From Limnephilus marmoratus (Eukaryota > Arthropoda > Insecta > Trichoptera > Limnephilidae), in contig OU862907.1 of assembly GCA_917880885.1 (NCBI GenBank), forward strand, positions 67,885,072-67,949,071: 64,000 nucleotides of DNA. Reading direction: 5' to 3'. The notes below the pieces were generated by a model. It was not told the origin of the DNA and made no database searches. It saw only the letters and a program-made list of their open reading frames with translations. The translations under genes and the position numbers were made by a program. Positions 32,134 through 44,000 of this stretch are shown here, one piece after another. Positions within the stretch are counted from its first letter, which is position 1, and every line of letters begins with the position of its first letter.

Positions 32134-32233
32134 AAGTAATATGTAAAAATTATTTCGAAAGTTGTATGTCTTATTTCAAAGGGTAATTAATACCCAGTTA
32201 ATTAAGATTTTTTAAATATAAGAAGGCTTAAAT

Positions 32234-32243
32234 TTAGAGGGAG
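32234..32243 (+). promoter_or_regulatory. Copia polypurine tract
   Basis: A purine-rich run (agagggag) directly precedes the 3' LTR. Confidence 0.75.
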
Positions 32244-32428
32244 TGTTGGATTTAAATTTCCCGCCCTTTTGCAGTCAACTCTAACTTGACTTTTGTTGTG
32301 ATTAAAATATATGTGTAACAATATTCTCTCTGTTTCCTTTGCAAAGCGAGTGTAATGCGAGTGTACCTCTTATCAGTAAATAAAACCAAATTATATAATA
32401 AAAGAGTTTATTTCTGTTTAAATCATTA
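32244..32428 (+). repeat. Copia 3' LTR (185 bp)
   Basis: Matches 16845-17029 with two differences. The satellite begins at the next base (ttactaat), whereas the 5' flank of the element is not satellite. Confidence 0.93.
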
Positions 32429-32612
32429 TTACTAATATTCATGGTTTGTACACGAGTCAATCAAAAAATCTACAAATAATTTTTTTTAAATCATCGTTTT
32501 AACACATGGGTTCGGTCGTTAAGCACTTGGGGTCGGACGTTTTAACTATTTGGGTCGGTCATAACTTGAGCCTTATGGCTCCGAACCGTCTGAAATTTTG
32601 GATTCTTTCTAA

Positions 32613-33746
32613 AGCCGCGTCCAAATACGTGGCAAGCCTCTGCAAGCGTCTACAAGCCCCAGCGTCTGGTGCCGCGCGTGTGGCTTGGCTTGCGTAGGCT
32701 TGCAAGAGCTTGCGAGAGCTTGCCGCCGATCCGATCGAGGTCGGATATTTTGGCCACAAGCGGCAAGCGCTCGGTCGCGCTCAGTGGAACTTCGGAGCTG
32801 GTGGCGAATGCACGCCTTTTTTGCTCCGTGCGGTCTATGATAATATTACGAGACATATGAATATGAATGGCGTATGAGGCGAGCCTGACTTATTATTCTT
32901 ATTAAAATGTTTAAGTACATAAATTTAATGCACTAACGTAATTTATTGCGACTGGATTTACCTAAAGAGTCAAAATAAATAAATAATATTTTATTGATGA
33001 TTTATACAGTATTATTACAAAAAAAACATGATTTTTGTTAGAATAACTTTTTTTTATAATACAAGGCAATATTATATAAAGACAAGTGATCTTCGAGTTC
33101 GAACTTCTTTGGCACCGTTGTGATTTGAAACTCGATGAAACGAAAAAGTGGCACTAAAAAGAGACAAAAATCTATAGGATTTAGCCTGCAAGATAATGTC
33201 TCCTCTTTGTGCGGTGCTTCGTAGCTTCCCCACTCTTTTCTACCTTAGTTTTCTGAAGGTTTCACTTTTACCGCGTGTGAACTAGACATTGTATTTTTCT
33301 GTGTCTTGTTCTTTTTCATATTTTTATTAGTATTATCTTCTTCAATGGTTCAATGGTATTAAAAATATATTATCCCCTTGTCTTTTATTTCGCGTTAAAA
33401 TAAAGGTGACCGGCCAACTCAGAAAGGTCACGATAAAAAAAATGATTAAGTTAGGTTAGGGTTACCGGCAATTTGAAAATTATTTTTTCATAGCTTTTAA
33501 AGATCTTTCTGAGGTGTTTCTCAGTTGGTTTCATTCTGAGTTGGCATGGAACCAAAATAAAAATAGATTAACGCAAACATAGTATAGCCTTAGAGTAACA
33601 ATATATACTCTAAGGTAGACGTCCGCCGCGCTTGGATGCTCCGAACACACTGGCGCGCTCGCAAGTGTGTGGATGCCAGCCATTCGCTTGCCAGAGCTTG
33701 CCTGAGCTTGCGACAAGCTGCTTGTCGCAAGCATTTGGGCGTAGCA
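32613..33746. mobile_element. MITE-like insertion in satellite, TSD TAA
   Basis: The satellite phrase ttctttctaagaatcg is split as ttctttctaa and taagaatcg. The ends AGCCGCGTCCAAAT and (inverted) TGCTACGCCCAAAT are similar, 10 of 14. A 3-bp TAA duplication fits PIF/Harbinger. Both terminal regions are rich in gcttgc words. No transposase is seen, and a copy of repeat R lies inside. Confidence 0.65.
33088..33300 (+). repeat. Dispersed repeat R, copy 3 (diverged)
   Basis: Shares gttgtgatttgaaactcgat, actaaaaagagacaaaaat, ctataggat and ttctgaaggtttcac with the other two copies; its target site is also empty. It lies inside the MITE. Confidence 0.75.
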
Positions 33747-33870
33747 TAAGAATCGTGGCCTGGACAGGTATCAATAAGAAAGTCGGCTAAAAATAGAATT
33801 TTTGCAAAATTTCAAAGTTTTACGGTCGCTTTGTAACAATAATTGTGGTCGTTCATATCTTTGGCCCTAT

Positions 33871-35100
33871 GGTTCCGAACCATCTGAAATTTTGGATTCT
33901 TACGAATCCTGGCCTGGACACGTATCAATAAAGTCGGCTAAAAATATATTTTTTGCAAAAATTCATCGTTTTACGGGCGCTTTTTAACAATAATTTTGGT
34001 AGTTCGTTACTTTGGCCCTATGGTTCCGAAACGTGTGAAATTTTGGATTCTTACTAATAATCATGGTTTGTACACGAGTCAATCAAAAAATCTACAAATA
34101 TTTTTTTTTAAATCATCGTTTTAACACATGGGTTCGGTCGTTAAGCAGTTGGGGTCGGACGTTTTAACTATTGGGGTCGGTCATTACTTGAGCCTTATGG
34201 CTCCGAACCGTCTGAAATTTGGATTCTTACTAAGAATCGTGGCCTGGATACTTATCAATAAAAAGTCGGCTAAAAATAGAATTTTTGCTAATATTCAAAG
34301 TTTTACGGTCGCTTTGTAACGATAATTGTGGTCGTTCATATCTTTGGCCCTATGGTTCCGAACCGTGTGAAATTTTTGATTCGTACTAAGAATCATGGTG
34401 TGTACACGAATCAATCAAAAAATCAACAATTTTTTTTTTTTTTTAAATCATCGTTTTAACACTTGGGTTCGGTCGTTGAGCTCTTGGGTTCCGAACCATC
34501 TGAAATTTTGGATTCTTACGAATCCTGGCCTGGACACGTATCAATAAAGTCGGCTAAAAATATATTTTTTGCAAAAATTCATCGTTTTACGGGCGCTTTT
34601 TAACAATAATTTTGGTAGTTCGTTACTTTGGCCCTATGGTTCCGAAACGTGTGAAATTTTGGATTCTTACTAATAATCATGGTTTGTACACGAGTCAATC
34701 AAAAAATCTACAAATATTTTTTTTTAAATCATCGTTTTAACACATGGGTTCGGTCGTTAAGCAGTTGGGGTCGGACGTTTTAACTATTGGGGTCGGTCAT
34801 TACTTGAGCCTTATGGCTCCGAACCGTCTGAAATTTGGATTCTAACTAAGAATCGTGGCCTGGATACTTATCAATAAAAAGTCGGCTAAAAATAGAATTT
34901 TTGCTAATATTCAAAGTTTTACGGTCGCTTTGTAACGATAATTGTGGTCGTTCATATCTTTGGCCCTATGGTTCCGAACCGTGTGAAATTTTTGATTCGT
35001 ACTAAGAATCATGGTGTGTACACGAATCAATCAAAAAATCAACAATTTTTTTTTTAAATCATCGTTTTAACACATGGGTTCGGTCGTTGAGCTCTTGGGC
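33871..35100 (+). repeat. 616-bp segmental duplication inside the satellite
   Basis: The stretch starting ggttccgaaccatctg at 33871 recurs at 34487 with almost no change through four half-units, including rare variants such as gggcgctttttaac and acacatgggttcgg. The period is 616 bp. This is recent unequal exchange. Confidence 0.85.
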
Positions 35101-35561
35101 TCCGAACCGTCTGAAATTTTGGATTCTCTCTAAGAATCGTGGCTTGGACAGGTATCAATAAGAAAGTCGGCTAAAAATAGAATTTTTGCAAAAATTCATC
35201 GTTTTACGGGTGCTTTGTAACAATAATTGTGGTCGTTCGTTACTTTGGCCCTATGGTTCCTAAACGCGTGAAATTTTGGATTCTTACTAATAACCATAGT
35301 GTGTACACGAGTCAATCAAAAAATCAACAAAAGAATTTATTTTTTAAAATCATCGTTTTTACACTTGGGTTCGGTCGTTAAGCACTTGGGGTCGGACGTT
35401 TTAACTATTGGGGTCGGTCATAACTTGAGCCTTATGGCTCCGAACCTTCTGAAATTTTGGAATCTCACTAAGACTAGTGGCCTGGACACCTATCAATTAA
35501 AAATTCGGCTAAAAATAGAATTTTTGCAATAGAAGCTAGAAGCTTTGTAACAATAATTGTG

Positions 35562-35569
35562 GTCGTTCA
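35562..35569 (+). other. 8-bp target duplication of second hAT (left)
   Basis: GTCGTTCA, part of the satellite phrase gtggtcgttcataact; repeated at 41085-41092. Confidence 0.95.
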
Positions 35570-35659
35570 CAGGCGCGGCCGGTGCCTTAAATTTTTGGCG
35601 GTTCACCGATTTTATCAAAAACGTAATGTATATAATTTATGTAAATGCACGAATCTTAC

Positions 35660-38005
35660 TTATTTATAGATAAGATCAATTCTTCGATCCCTTTGCCGAG
35701 CGAAGACTTCAATCACCCTTGTATTAAAATCGGGGATAGTTCGAATGAACTCTTTCCCGATACTTAAAGCCGATAGCGCATTTAATCTATCTTGACTTAT
35801 CGTGTTTCTCAAAAACGTTTTAATCCTTTTTAAGGTTGAGAAACACCTCTCACTCTCTACAGTCGTCATCGGGATGGTGCACACAATTTTGAAAAGCTTC
35901 GTACATTCGGTGAAAGAAGAAGTTAATCCGATTTTGTAAAATAGTTGTAAAATCGATAAAGCACCATCAGCAGCTGCAAAGTCATCACGGGCATTAATAG
36001 TCGACAGTTCGCTCTTCTTTAGTCTATATTTTACAAAATTTTCACAAGCTAATAAATTTGCTGCTGTAAGATGGTTGTTAAATTCAAATCTTTGTTTCAT
36101 TTGAACTAAAATTAAATCGCATACTTCTTTACAAATAACGGACTTAGTAGTTTTAATTCGTTTAACAGGGGGCTCTTCAAAGCTATCGGTAGAATCGCGC
36201 ACGTTTTGAATGGTTTTTTCGAACACATTTAGGTTACTGCGAATAATTACTTTTTTTTTATTTTTTTTTATTGTAATCTTTATTTTTTTATGTTACATAA
36301 GTAATTGTACTGTGCTTGTCTCACTAGGAGTTCCTGTGTTGAGAGCAGGCGCATTTTGACATAAATAGTTTAAAAATAGTGTATATAAAGGATAACAACA
36401 ACAATGTTATTTACATTTAAAGTAAAAATACAGGGACAATCAGCATCGTATCAATGGGTTAGTATGTATTAGGAGGTTCTAAAAATATTGTTGATATACG
36501 ATCTGTCTTTGGTATTGATCCAAAACTTGGTATCTGTATTGTATTTTACGTGATATGTTTATTTTTACTGCATCAATGTTTTTTTTTTGCAAACATTAGA
36601 ACAAAATATCACACTGAGGCATAACTTTATGAAAAAAATTTAACCAATATATAAAAGTTTCGTCTTTGAGGTAATGCAAAAGCATGCCCGCTTGATTGAT
36701 TGTGTTGCTGTCGATATTATCAGAATTCATAATAGTTTCAATGCACTCGATTAACGATTCCAGATGGATAAACACAGTTCTCACTATTCTTACGTTGAAA
36801 TTCCATCTTGTCTGCGGATTTTTCGTTTTACTATCGCCATAAGAATGTCAGTACGTTTGGAAGACCGAGAAAAAAAAATTGGGAAAAGCTTGTAAATTGG
36901 AAAAAAAGGTTCGTACTTCCTTATTTTGCGATACCGATTTTTCAACAATTAGGTTCATTTGATGTGCATAGCAATGTACGTAGTGGGCATAAGGATAAAC
37001 ACTTTTTACTTTGGCCTGGACGCCTCCAATCTTACCGCTCATCACCGATGCTCCGTCGTAGCATTGTGCGATTAAATTGCTCGGTGTTATATTAAGTGAA
37101 TTCAGTTCTTCAAATATTATTTCGGATATTCCATTAGCACAATGGGATTTTGGTTTCAAATATTTCCAAAAACGCTCGTGTATTTCGCCATTTCGTTCAT
37201 ACCGGATTATTAAAACCATTTGATTAATTGTAGAAACGTCTGTTGTTTCGTCGGCTTGAATAGAAAAAAAATCACTCTCTGAGATTTGTTTCCGCACTTC
37301 TGAGAGGTATACTTCCAAGATCGCATCTAAAATATCATTTTGTATAGTCTTTGAAGTACCCTTAAATATAGTAGCGGTGTCTAAATGTTGTTTCATGGCT
37401 ATGTCAAGCTCGGCAACGAAATCAACCAACCCTCGAAAAACTCCTGCGTTTAATGAGTCTCTTGTTTCGTCATGACCACGCATGGCTAATTCGTAAGCAC
37501 CACAAAATTTCACGCAATTTATTAGTTTGGATAAAATCTCCCTATTTTTTAATACAAGTTCATTATGCTGCTTAATCTGCGAACGGTAACCAGAATCTAA
37601 TTCGTGTCTTATGTCAACAACCCCTAATGACGCCAAACTAAGCACATTGTTTAAATGAATTTTTGATGAATTGTGACTTTTTATTTTCTCCGACAAATGA
37701 CCTAAATCGCTGACGCCGTTTAATGTCCACGCTGAATCACCATTAAAAATTAAACAAGGAAAACAAAACAAAGTATGAAGTCTTTCGCAACCACACAACC
37801 AAAACGCCCTCTTGTACATTTCAATATTAAATTTACGAGTAAAAGTTTTCTTTATGGATTTACACTCTTGGTTCATAATTAAATTTGGTTTTGGCGGGCC
37901 ATTAAGTCTTATTCTTATTTTATGTTCATGGTTCATGCGGTTCTTTTTGATATAGTCCACATTTATTATTGCATCACTCATTTTTAAAAGGGCAAAGAAA
38001 TTCAA
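35660..38005 (-). pseudogene. hAT transposase, TTF zinc finger and DUF4371 type
   Basis: From 38005 leftward: a TTF-type finger (YKRAFWLCGCERLHTLFCFPCLIF region, Cys-rich), a spacer with KSHNSSKIHLNN, the DUF4371 catalytic part with FFSIQADETTDVSTINQ and LIAQCYDGASVMSGK followed by HCYAHQMNLIVEKS, then loss of frame at the A run near 36875. Fragments continue (FIHLESLIECIETIM at 36596-36784). After an inserted retroelement tail, the C-terminal dimerisation domain reads TTVESERCFSTLKRIK and DRLNALSALSI at 35660-36226. This layout is that of ZMYM1-like hAT transposases. At least three breaks are visible. Confidence 0.92.
36245..36560 (-). mobile_element. Retroelement 3' end inserted in the hAT transposase
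   Basis: On the minus strand the stretch ends in aataaag and an A-rich tail just where transposase coding would continue at about 36240. It is not conserved transposase. It is most likely a 5'-truncated LINE or SINE; the family is unknown and the right border is approximate. Confidence 0.45.
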
Positions 38006-38009
38006 TTGT

Positions 38010-38164
38010 ATCTAAAAGTATTGACACCAGAATAATTCAACAATAATAATAATAATAATATGAGATTAAAAGAATTTGGCATTCTCGGACTATAAAAATA
38101 TTACCATTTGTTATTTCGGCCACTGGCATAATACCTAGGAATCTGATTCAAAATTTAAGTATAT

Positions 38165-38231
<67 letters not shown>

Positions 38232-39500
38232 GCAATACGAAATATTATAATCAATTAGAAATTTGTAAACTTAAATGTACAAATTACTAAAATAAAATTC
38301 AAATAAAAAAAAAAAAAAAAAAAAAGAGTTTGTATATAAAAATGCAAAAAGCAGTAATTTTAAATACATGTAGGATTACAAAAGATTTTTTAAATATTTA
38401 TATTGAGGGATCAGTAGGATTTATAGGTTCAATTAGAAATGCCACAGAGCCGAACCCTCTGATATGAAAATATCTGGAGTCGGTGAATTATATTCCCATT
38501 TGGTCTCTAGTAGGTTGACATGTTGTTCTTGTATTGTTTTGTATTTATAATACTTATATAGTGCAATTGCATAGCGTGGATTCACTAGATGATCATTTGG
38601 GGAAGTGTATGAAAGGGTTTAGTTTTTCCTTCTTTTTTTTTTTTTTTGGGGGGGAAAATTTAACCCGGACATTTAAATCTGGTGCGTAAAAATGATAATA
38701 AAGGAATATTTTGTAGAGCGATGTTTTGGTGTGATATCTCATGGGCACTACAATTTACTTTGGGTTCATAGGCTCTATCTAGTTTTATTATTTGTAAACA
38801 AATACAGATATACTCACCTGACAAACTCGTTATCCGATAAATACATTTATATTAAAGTTTATGCTTGGAAGAAAACAACTTTGCAAGCGAGAACACTGCA
38901 TTAAAAAACTTCAGAAATCATAAATTATTTGTTATTTTACACTAAGGTTAATTTCTTTTGATATTACATCTATTAGTATTAGAGGATTAGTGGCAAAGAA
39001 GAGAAGGTATTTATTTTGAAAATTAATATCACAATAATTAACACAAGCAATTTTAATTCGCAGCGTATGATGCAAATGGTGGCGGGTGTTTACTGACCTA
39101 ATTAGCGTCGATATGAAGTTAGCAATAAGTAAAAAAAAACTGCACACAAATAAAAGGTTACTTTCTGCAAAAAAAGCAAATAATAAAATCAATGGCACGT
39201 ACGTAAATCCGCAGGACTCTATCACAAGATTGACAAGATAATATCGCACGGATTAGCGACCCGTGACCTGTTGACCCGAGGTTGCATTTTACAAGAGAAA
39301 TATGATTTTACTTAAACTTCTTCAAACCCTATATATCGCTCGAGCCCTATGTTCGGAGTTCTTCGATTCTTCGTTCGGATATCTCCGCTCTCCGTGCGGC
39401 GGACTGCCAGGGGTATTTTTCTTCATACGTTTTGTCAAAACCACGGTCCAGAGATGTTTCGTATGGGCTTCATATAAAATAATATAAGCCAAACTTAAAT
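38010..39500. other. hAT interior without recognisable genes; long A runs
   Basis: Contains an (ATA)n tract near 38040, about 57 consecutive A at 38173-38229 and about 20 A near 38305-38325, which look like retrotransposon tails, plus a T/G run near 38630. No protein family is seen. Confidence 0.5.
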
Positions 39501-40790
39501 TAGGGAGGTGCTCACAAAAAAGAAGCTGACCAGGGGACTCCCTGCCACCCATCTTGGTGTAGTAATTACACCAGGTGGAGTCGGGACCCTCCCTGGTTTG
39601 CGAAGACAAATGCGCGAGCTTACACTCAACGAGTGGCAGGCTCGATGGGATAGGTCGAACATGGGAAGATGGACCTTCTCCTTCTTCCCATCAGTTAAAC
39701 TCAGAATGGAAGGGGCATTTATTAACCTGGACCATTATATGGTCCAGCTTCTGTCCGGTCATGGGGAATTCAGAGGGAGACTCCATAGACTCTCTCTGTC
39801 TCCCCATCCTAACTGCGCCTGTGGCAGTACGGATCAAACAGCCGAGCACATTCTGTGGCACTGCGAGATCATGACGGATGCACGAGACGAATTAGTGGTC
39901 GAACGGTCTGAAAGTGAATTCCGATCTCGTGTCTAACAAAGTGAACTTTGAGTGTCTGAGGAAGTATACAAAGACTTGGGTTGAGAGATGGTCTGTTCTT
40001 AGAGTCCAATATATAATGTAAATTCTTTTAACAATTCTAGATTAATGTAATGCTGAGCTAGTGTCCTGGAGACAGAACTGAACTCCGTAATGTTATGTCC
40101 CATTTCCCCATATTAGGGGGGGGTATGACCTCGTCTCCGCTACGTGAACCTGTGAAGCGCTCCCGGAGCGCTGCCTCTCGGATCGCCCGCGCCACCCCTG
40201 GGGAAGGTTGTCGGTCAGAGGGATGTCCGTGCGAGCTAGGGGACCTCTCCGCCCCGCCTCCGACAACCCGACGCTCACTTCCTCAGGGTCTTCGGGCGAT
40301 ACGTCCCCATCTCCCACTTACTGATCGTCGAGGCACCACCGGGATGTCGGCTTAGGGGCGCGGTATCTGAACCTCGTATCCGGCCTGCCTGATCACCGAC
40401 TAACTTTCAGCAGGACTGCCGGGCGATCCGCGCTGTAGCACCTCCGTCTGTGGATCTACTGTCTACCATGATTGCTATTTCATTGTTAGAAATTTGCTTA
40501 GTGCTTTATGTACATAAATAAGTTAGGGTAGGCATACTGCCTGCATATTGTCTTATTGTTATTTCATCCCCTTACCTAAAAGAGGTCCAGGTAAGATTTT
40601 CTTTATAATTACTAACAACTGTACATAGTAGCACTTGCATACTGCTACCTAACAACGTATGCGAGGGCAATGGAGGTCTAGTATCATTTATAAAATGTAG
40701 AGCCGTTTTCATACAAAAAATTAGAGTCCTTGCAAGAGCCTTGAAGGGGTAACCATCTGTTACCTATACCAGGGCGGGTATGTGGTGGGT
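39500..40790 (+). mobile_element. R1-clade-like LINE, 5'-truncated 3' fragment
   Basis: Begins with the C-terminal coding end of an R1-type LINE and continues into a GC-richer presumed 3' untranslated region. Both borders are approximate and no target duplication was found. Confidence 0.6.
39508..39936 (+). pseudogene. C-terminal fragment of an R1-like LINE ORF2
   Basis: About 140 residues. After TLNEWQARWDRSNMGRWTF comes VQLLSGHGEFRGRLHRL and a CCHC-like knuckle (CACGSTDQTAEHILWHCE). This pattern, a WQxxWD motif, then LSGHG, then a Cys/His knuckle, closes the ORF2 proteins of R1, TRAS and related LINEs. Everything upstream, including RT, is absent. It cannot act on its own. Confidence 0.75.
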
Positions 40791-41084
40791 CCTCCAAAGC
40801 CAAACGGGCGTTTAGGTCTAGCGCGCAGATTGGTAGGTATGTACTATGTACCTCGGTTTCTCGTTCCTAGACAGTGTTAACCGCGCGGGTGAAATGTTTT
40901 TGCCGCGTTTATCTATAATATTTTTACATTTGGTATGTTATTAATTGCAATTGTTAAGATTTTTTTAAATATTTTGTTATTTTAAAATTAAAAACATTAA
41001 GTAATATTACGATGAGCTGTAAAATGTTTTTCAACTTTGTTGGCGGTTCGATGCACGAGTGCACTAAGGCACTAGCCGCGCCTG

Positions 41085-44000
41085 GTCGTTCATAACTTTG
41101 GCCCTATGGTTCCGAACCGTGTGAAGTTTTGGATTATTTCTAATAATCATGGTATGTACACGAATCAATCAAAACTCTACCATGATTTTTTTTTTTTTAA
41201 AGTCATCGTTTTAACACTTGGGTTCGGTCGTTTAAGAACTTGTGGTCGGACGTTTGAACTCTTTAGGTCGGTTATAGCTTGAGCCTTATGGCTCCGAACG
41301 GTCTGAAATTTTGGATTCTTACTAAGAATCCTGGCCTGGACACGTATCTATAAAAAAATCGGCCAAAAATAAAATATTGCAAGAATTCAAAGTTTTACGG
41401 GCGCTTTGTAACAATAATTGTGGTCGTTCATATTTTTGGCCCTATGGTTCCGAACCGTGTGAAATTTTTGATTCTTTCTAAAATTATCATGGTATGTACA
41501 CGAATCAATCAAAAACTCTACCATGATTTTTTTTTAAGTCATCGTTTTAACACTTGGGTTCGGTCGTTTAAGGTCTTGGGGTCGGACGTTTGAATTCTTT
41601 AAGTCGGTTATAGCTTGAGCCTTATGGCTCCGAACGGTCTGAAATTTTGGATTCTTACTAAGAATCCTGGCCTGGACACGTATTTATAAAAAAATCGGCT
41701 AAAATTAAAATTTTGCAAAAATTCAAAGTTTTACGGGCGCTTTGTATCAATAATTGTGGTCGTTCATATCTTTGGCCCTATGGTTCCGAACCGTGTGAAA
41801 TTTTTGATTCGTACTTAGAATCATGGTGTGTACACGAATCAATCAAAAAATCAACAAAGATTTTTTTTTTTTAAATCATCGTTTTAACACTTGGGTTCGG
41901 TCGTTGAGCTCTTGGGCTCCGAACCGTCTGAAATTTTGGATTCTTTCTAAGAATCGTGGCCTGGACAGGTATCAATAAGAAAGTCGGCTAAAAATAGAAT
42001 TTTTGCAAAAATTCATCGTTTTACGGGCGCTTTGTAACAATAATTGTGGTCGTTCGTTACTTTGGCCCTATGGTTCCTAAACGCGTGAAATTTTGGATTC
42101 TTACTAATAACCATGGTGTGTACACGAGTCAATCAAAAAATCGACAAAAGAATTTATTTTTTGAAATCATCGTTTTAACACTTGGGTTCGGTCGTTAAGC
42201 ACTTGGGGTCGGACGTTTTAACTATTGGGGTCGGTCATAACTTGAGCCTTATGGCTCCGAACCGTCCCGTTTGGAATCTTACTAAGAATCGTGGCCTGGA
42301 CACCTATCACTTAAAAATTCGGCTAAAAATAGAATTTTTGCAAAAATTCATCCGTTTTACGGGCGCTTTTTAACAATAATTGTGGTCATTCATAACTTTG
42401 GCCCTATGGTCCCGAACCGTGTGAAATTTTTGATTCTTACTAATAATCATGGTGTGTACAAGAATCGACCAAAAAATCTACAAAGATTTTTTTTTAAAAT
42501 CATCGTTTAACACTTGGGTTCGGTCATTTAAGCACTTGGGGTCGGACGTTTGAACTCTTGGGGTCTGTCATAAGTTTAGCCTTATGGCTCCGAACCGTCT
42601 GAAATTTTGGATTCGATAATCGTGGTGTGTACAAGAATCAATTAAGAAATCTACAAAGAATTTTTTTTTTAAGTCATCGTTTTAACCCTTGGGTTCGGTC
42701 GTTTAAGCACTTGGGGTCGGACGTTTGAACTCTTGGGGTCGGTCAAAAATTAAGCCTTATGGCTCCGAACCGTCTGAAATTTTGGAATCTTACTAAGACT
42801 CATTTGCCTGGACACGTAACAATAAAAAAATCGGCTAAAAATAGAATTTTTGCAAAAATTCATTGTTTTACGGGCGCTTTGTAACAACAACTTTGGCCCT
42901 ATGGTTCCGAAACGTGTGAAACATTGGATTCTTACTAATAATGATGGTGTGTACACGAATCAATCAAAAATTCTACAAATATTTTTTTTTTAAGTCATCG
43001 TTTTAACACTTGGGTTCGTTCGTTTAAGCACTTGGGGTAGGACGTTTGAACTGTTGGGGTCAACAATAATTGTGTTCGTTCGTGACTTTGGCCCTTTGGT
43101 TCCGAAAAGTGTGAAATTTTTGATTCTTACTTCATGGAGTGTACACTGTCAATCAAAAAATCTACAAGGAATTTATTTTTTTCAATCATCCTTTTAACAC
43201 TTGGGTTCGGTCGTTAAGCACTTGGGGTCGGACGTTTGAACTCTTGGGGTCGGTCATAACTAGAGCCTTATGGCTCCGAACCGTCTGAAATATTGGATTC
43301 TTTCTAAGAATCGTGGCCTGGACAGGTATCAATAAAAAGTCGGCTAAAAATAGAATTTTTGCAAAAATTCAAAGTTTTACGGTCGCTTTGTAACAATAAT
43401 TGTGGTCGTTCATATCTTTGGCCCTATGGTTCCGAACCGTGTGAAATTTTTGATTCGTACTAAGAATCATGGTGTGTACACGAATCAATCAAAAAATCAA
43501 CAAAGAATTTTTTTTTAAATCATCGTTTTAACACTTGGGTTCGGTCGTTGAGCTCTTGGGCTCCGAACCCTCTGAAATTTTGGATTCTCTCTAAGAATCG
43601 TGGCCTGGACAGGTATCAATAAGAAAGTCGGCTAAAAATAGAATTTTTGCAAAAATTCATCGTTTTACGGGCGCTTTGTAACAATAATTGTGGTCGTTCG
43701 TTACTTTGGCCCTATGGTTCCTAAACGCGTGAAATTTTGTATTCTTACTAATAACCATGGTGTGTACACGAGTCAATCAAAAAATCAACAAAAGAATTTA
43801 TTTTTTTAAATCATCGTTTTAACACTTGGGCTCGGTCGTTAAGCACTTGGGGTCGGACGTTTTAACTATTGGGGACGGTCATAACTTGAGCCTTATGGCT
43901 CCGAACCTTCTGAAATTTTGGAATCTTACTAAGACTAGTGGCCTGGACACCTATCAATTAAAAATTCGTATAAAAATAGAATTTTTCCAAAAATTCATCC

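Larger units (their letters stand above)
16845..32428 (+). mobile_element. Copia LTR retrotransposon with two nested insertions
   Basis: LTRs flank a gag-pol frame that is split by a BEL/Pao element (17661-25130 plus duplicated CAATG) and by a LINE (26119-29755). Without them the element is about 4.5 kb, a normal copia size. Domain order is gag, zinc knuckle, protease, integrase, RT, RNase H, the copia order with integrase before RT. Two further frameshifts (29904-29917 and about 30429) show it was already dying or is older than its guests. Confidence 0.95.
32429..35569 (+). repeat. Satellite array, left block (alternating A/B half-units)
   Basis: Two related half-units alternate. A (about 179 bp) has ccctatggttccgaacc, catggtgtgtacacg, aatcatcgttttaacac and gggtcggacg. 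B (about 153 bp) has ccttatggctccgaacc, aatcgtggcctggacag, gtcggctaaaaatag and gttttacgggcgcttt. A plus B make a higher-order unit near 332 bp. The short open frames (for example 32506, 34128, 35299) are satellite translations. A MITE interrupts at 32613-33746 and a hAT at 35570. Confidence 0.93.
35570..41084 (-). mobile_element. hAT DNA transposon (TTF-finger/ZMYM1-like) in satellite
   Basis: The ends CAGGCGCGGCCGGTGCCTTA and, inverted, CAGGCGCGGCTAGTGCCTTA differ at two of 20 positions, and GTCGTTCA is duplicated on both sides. The minus strand carries a broken transposase at 35660-38005. The right half holds unrelated inserted material, including a fragment of an R1-like LINE and two long A runs, so the element is inflated and dead. 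Confidence 0.95.

Noticed and set aside
33445..33470. ttaggttaggg, possible telomeric repeat
   Set aside because: Only two units; too short for a (TTAGG)n tract.
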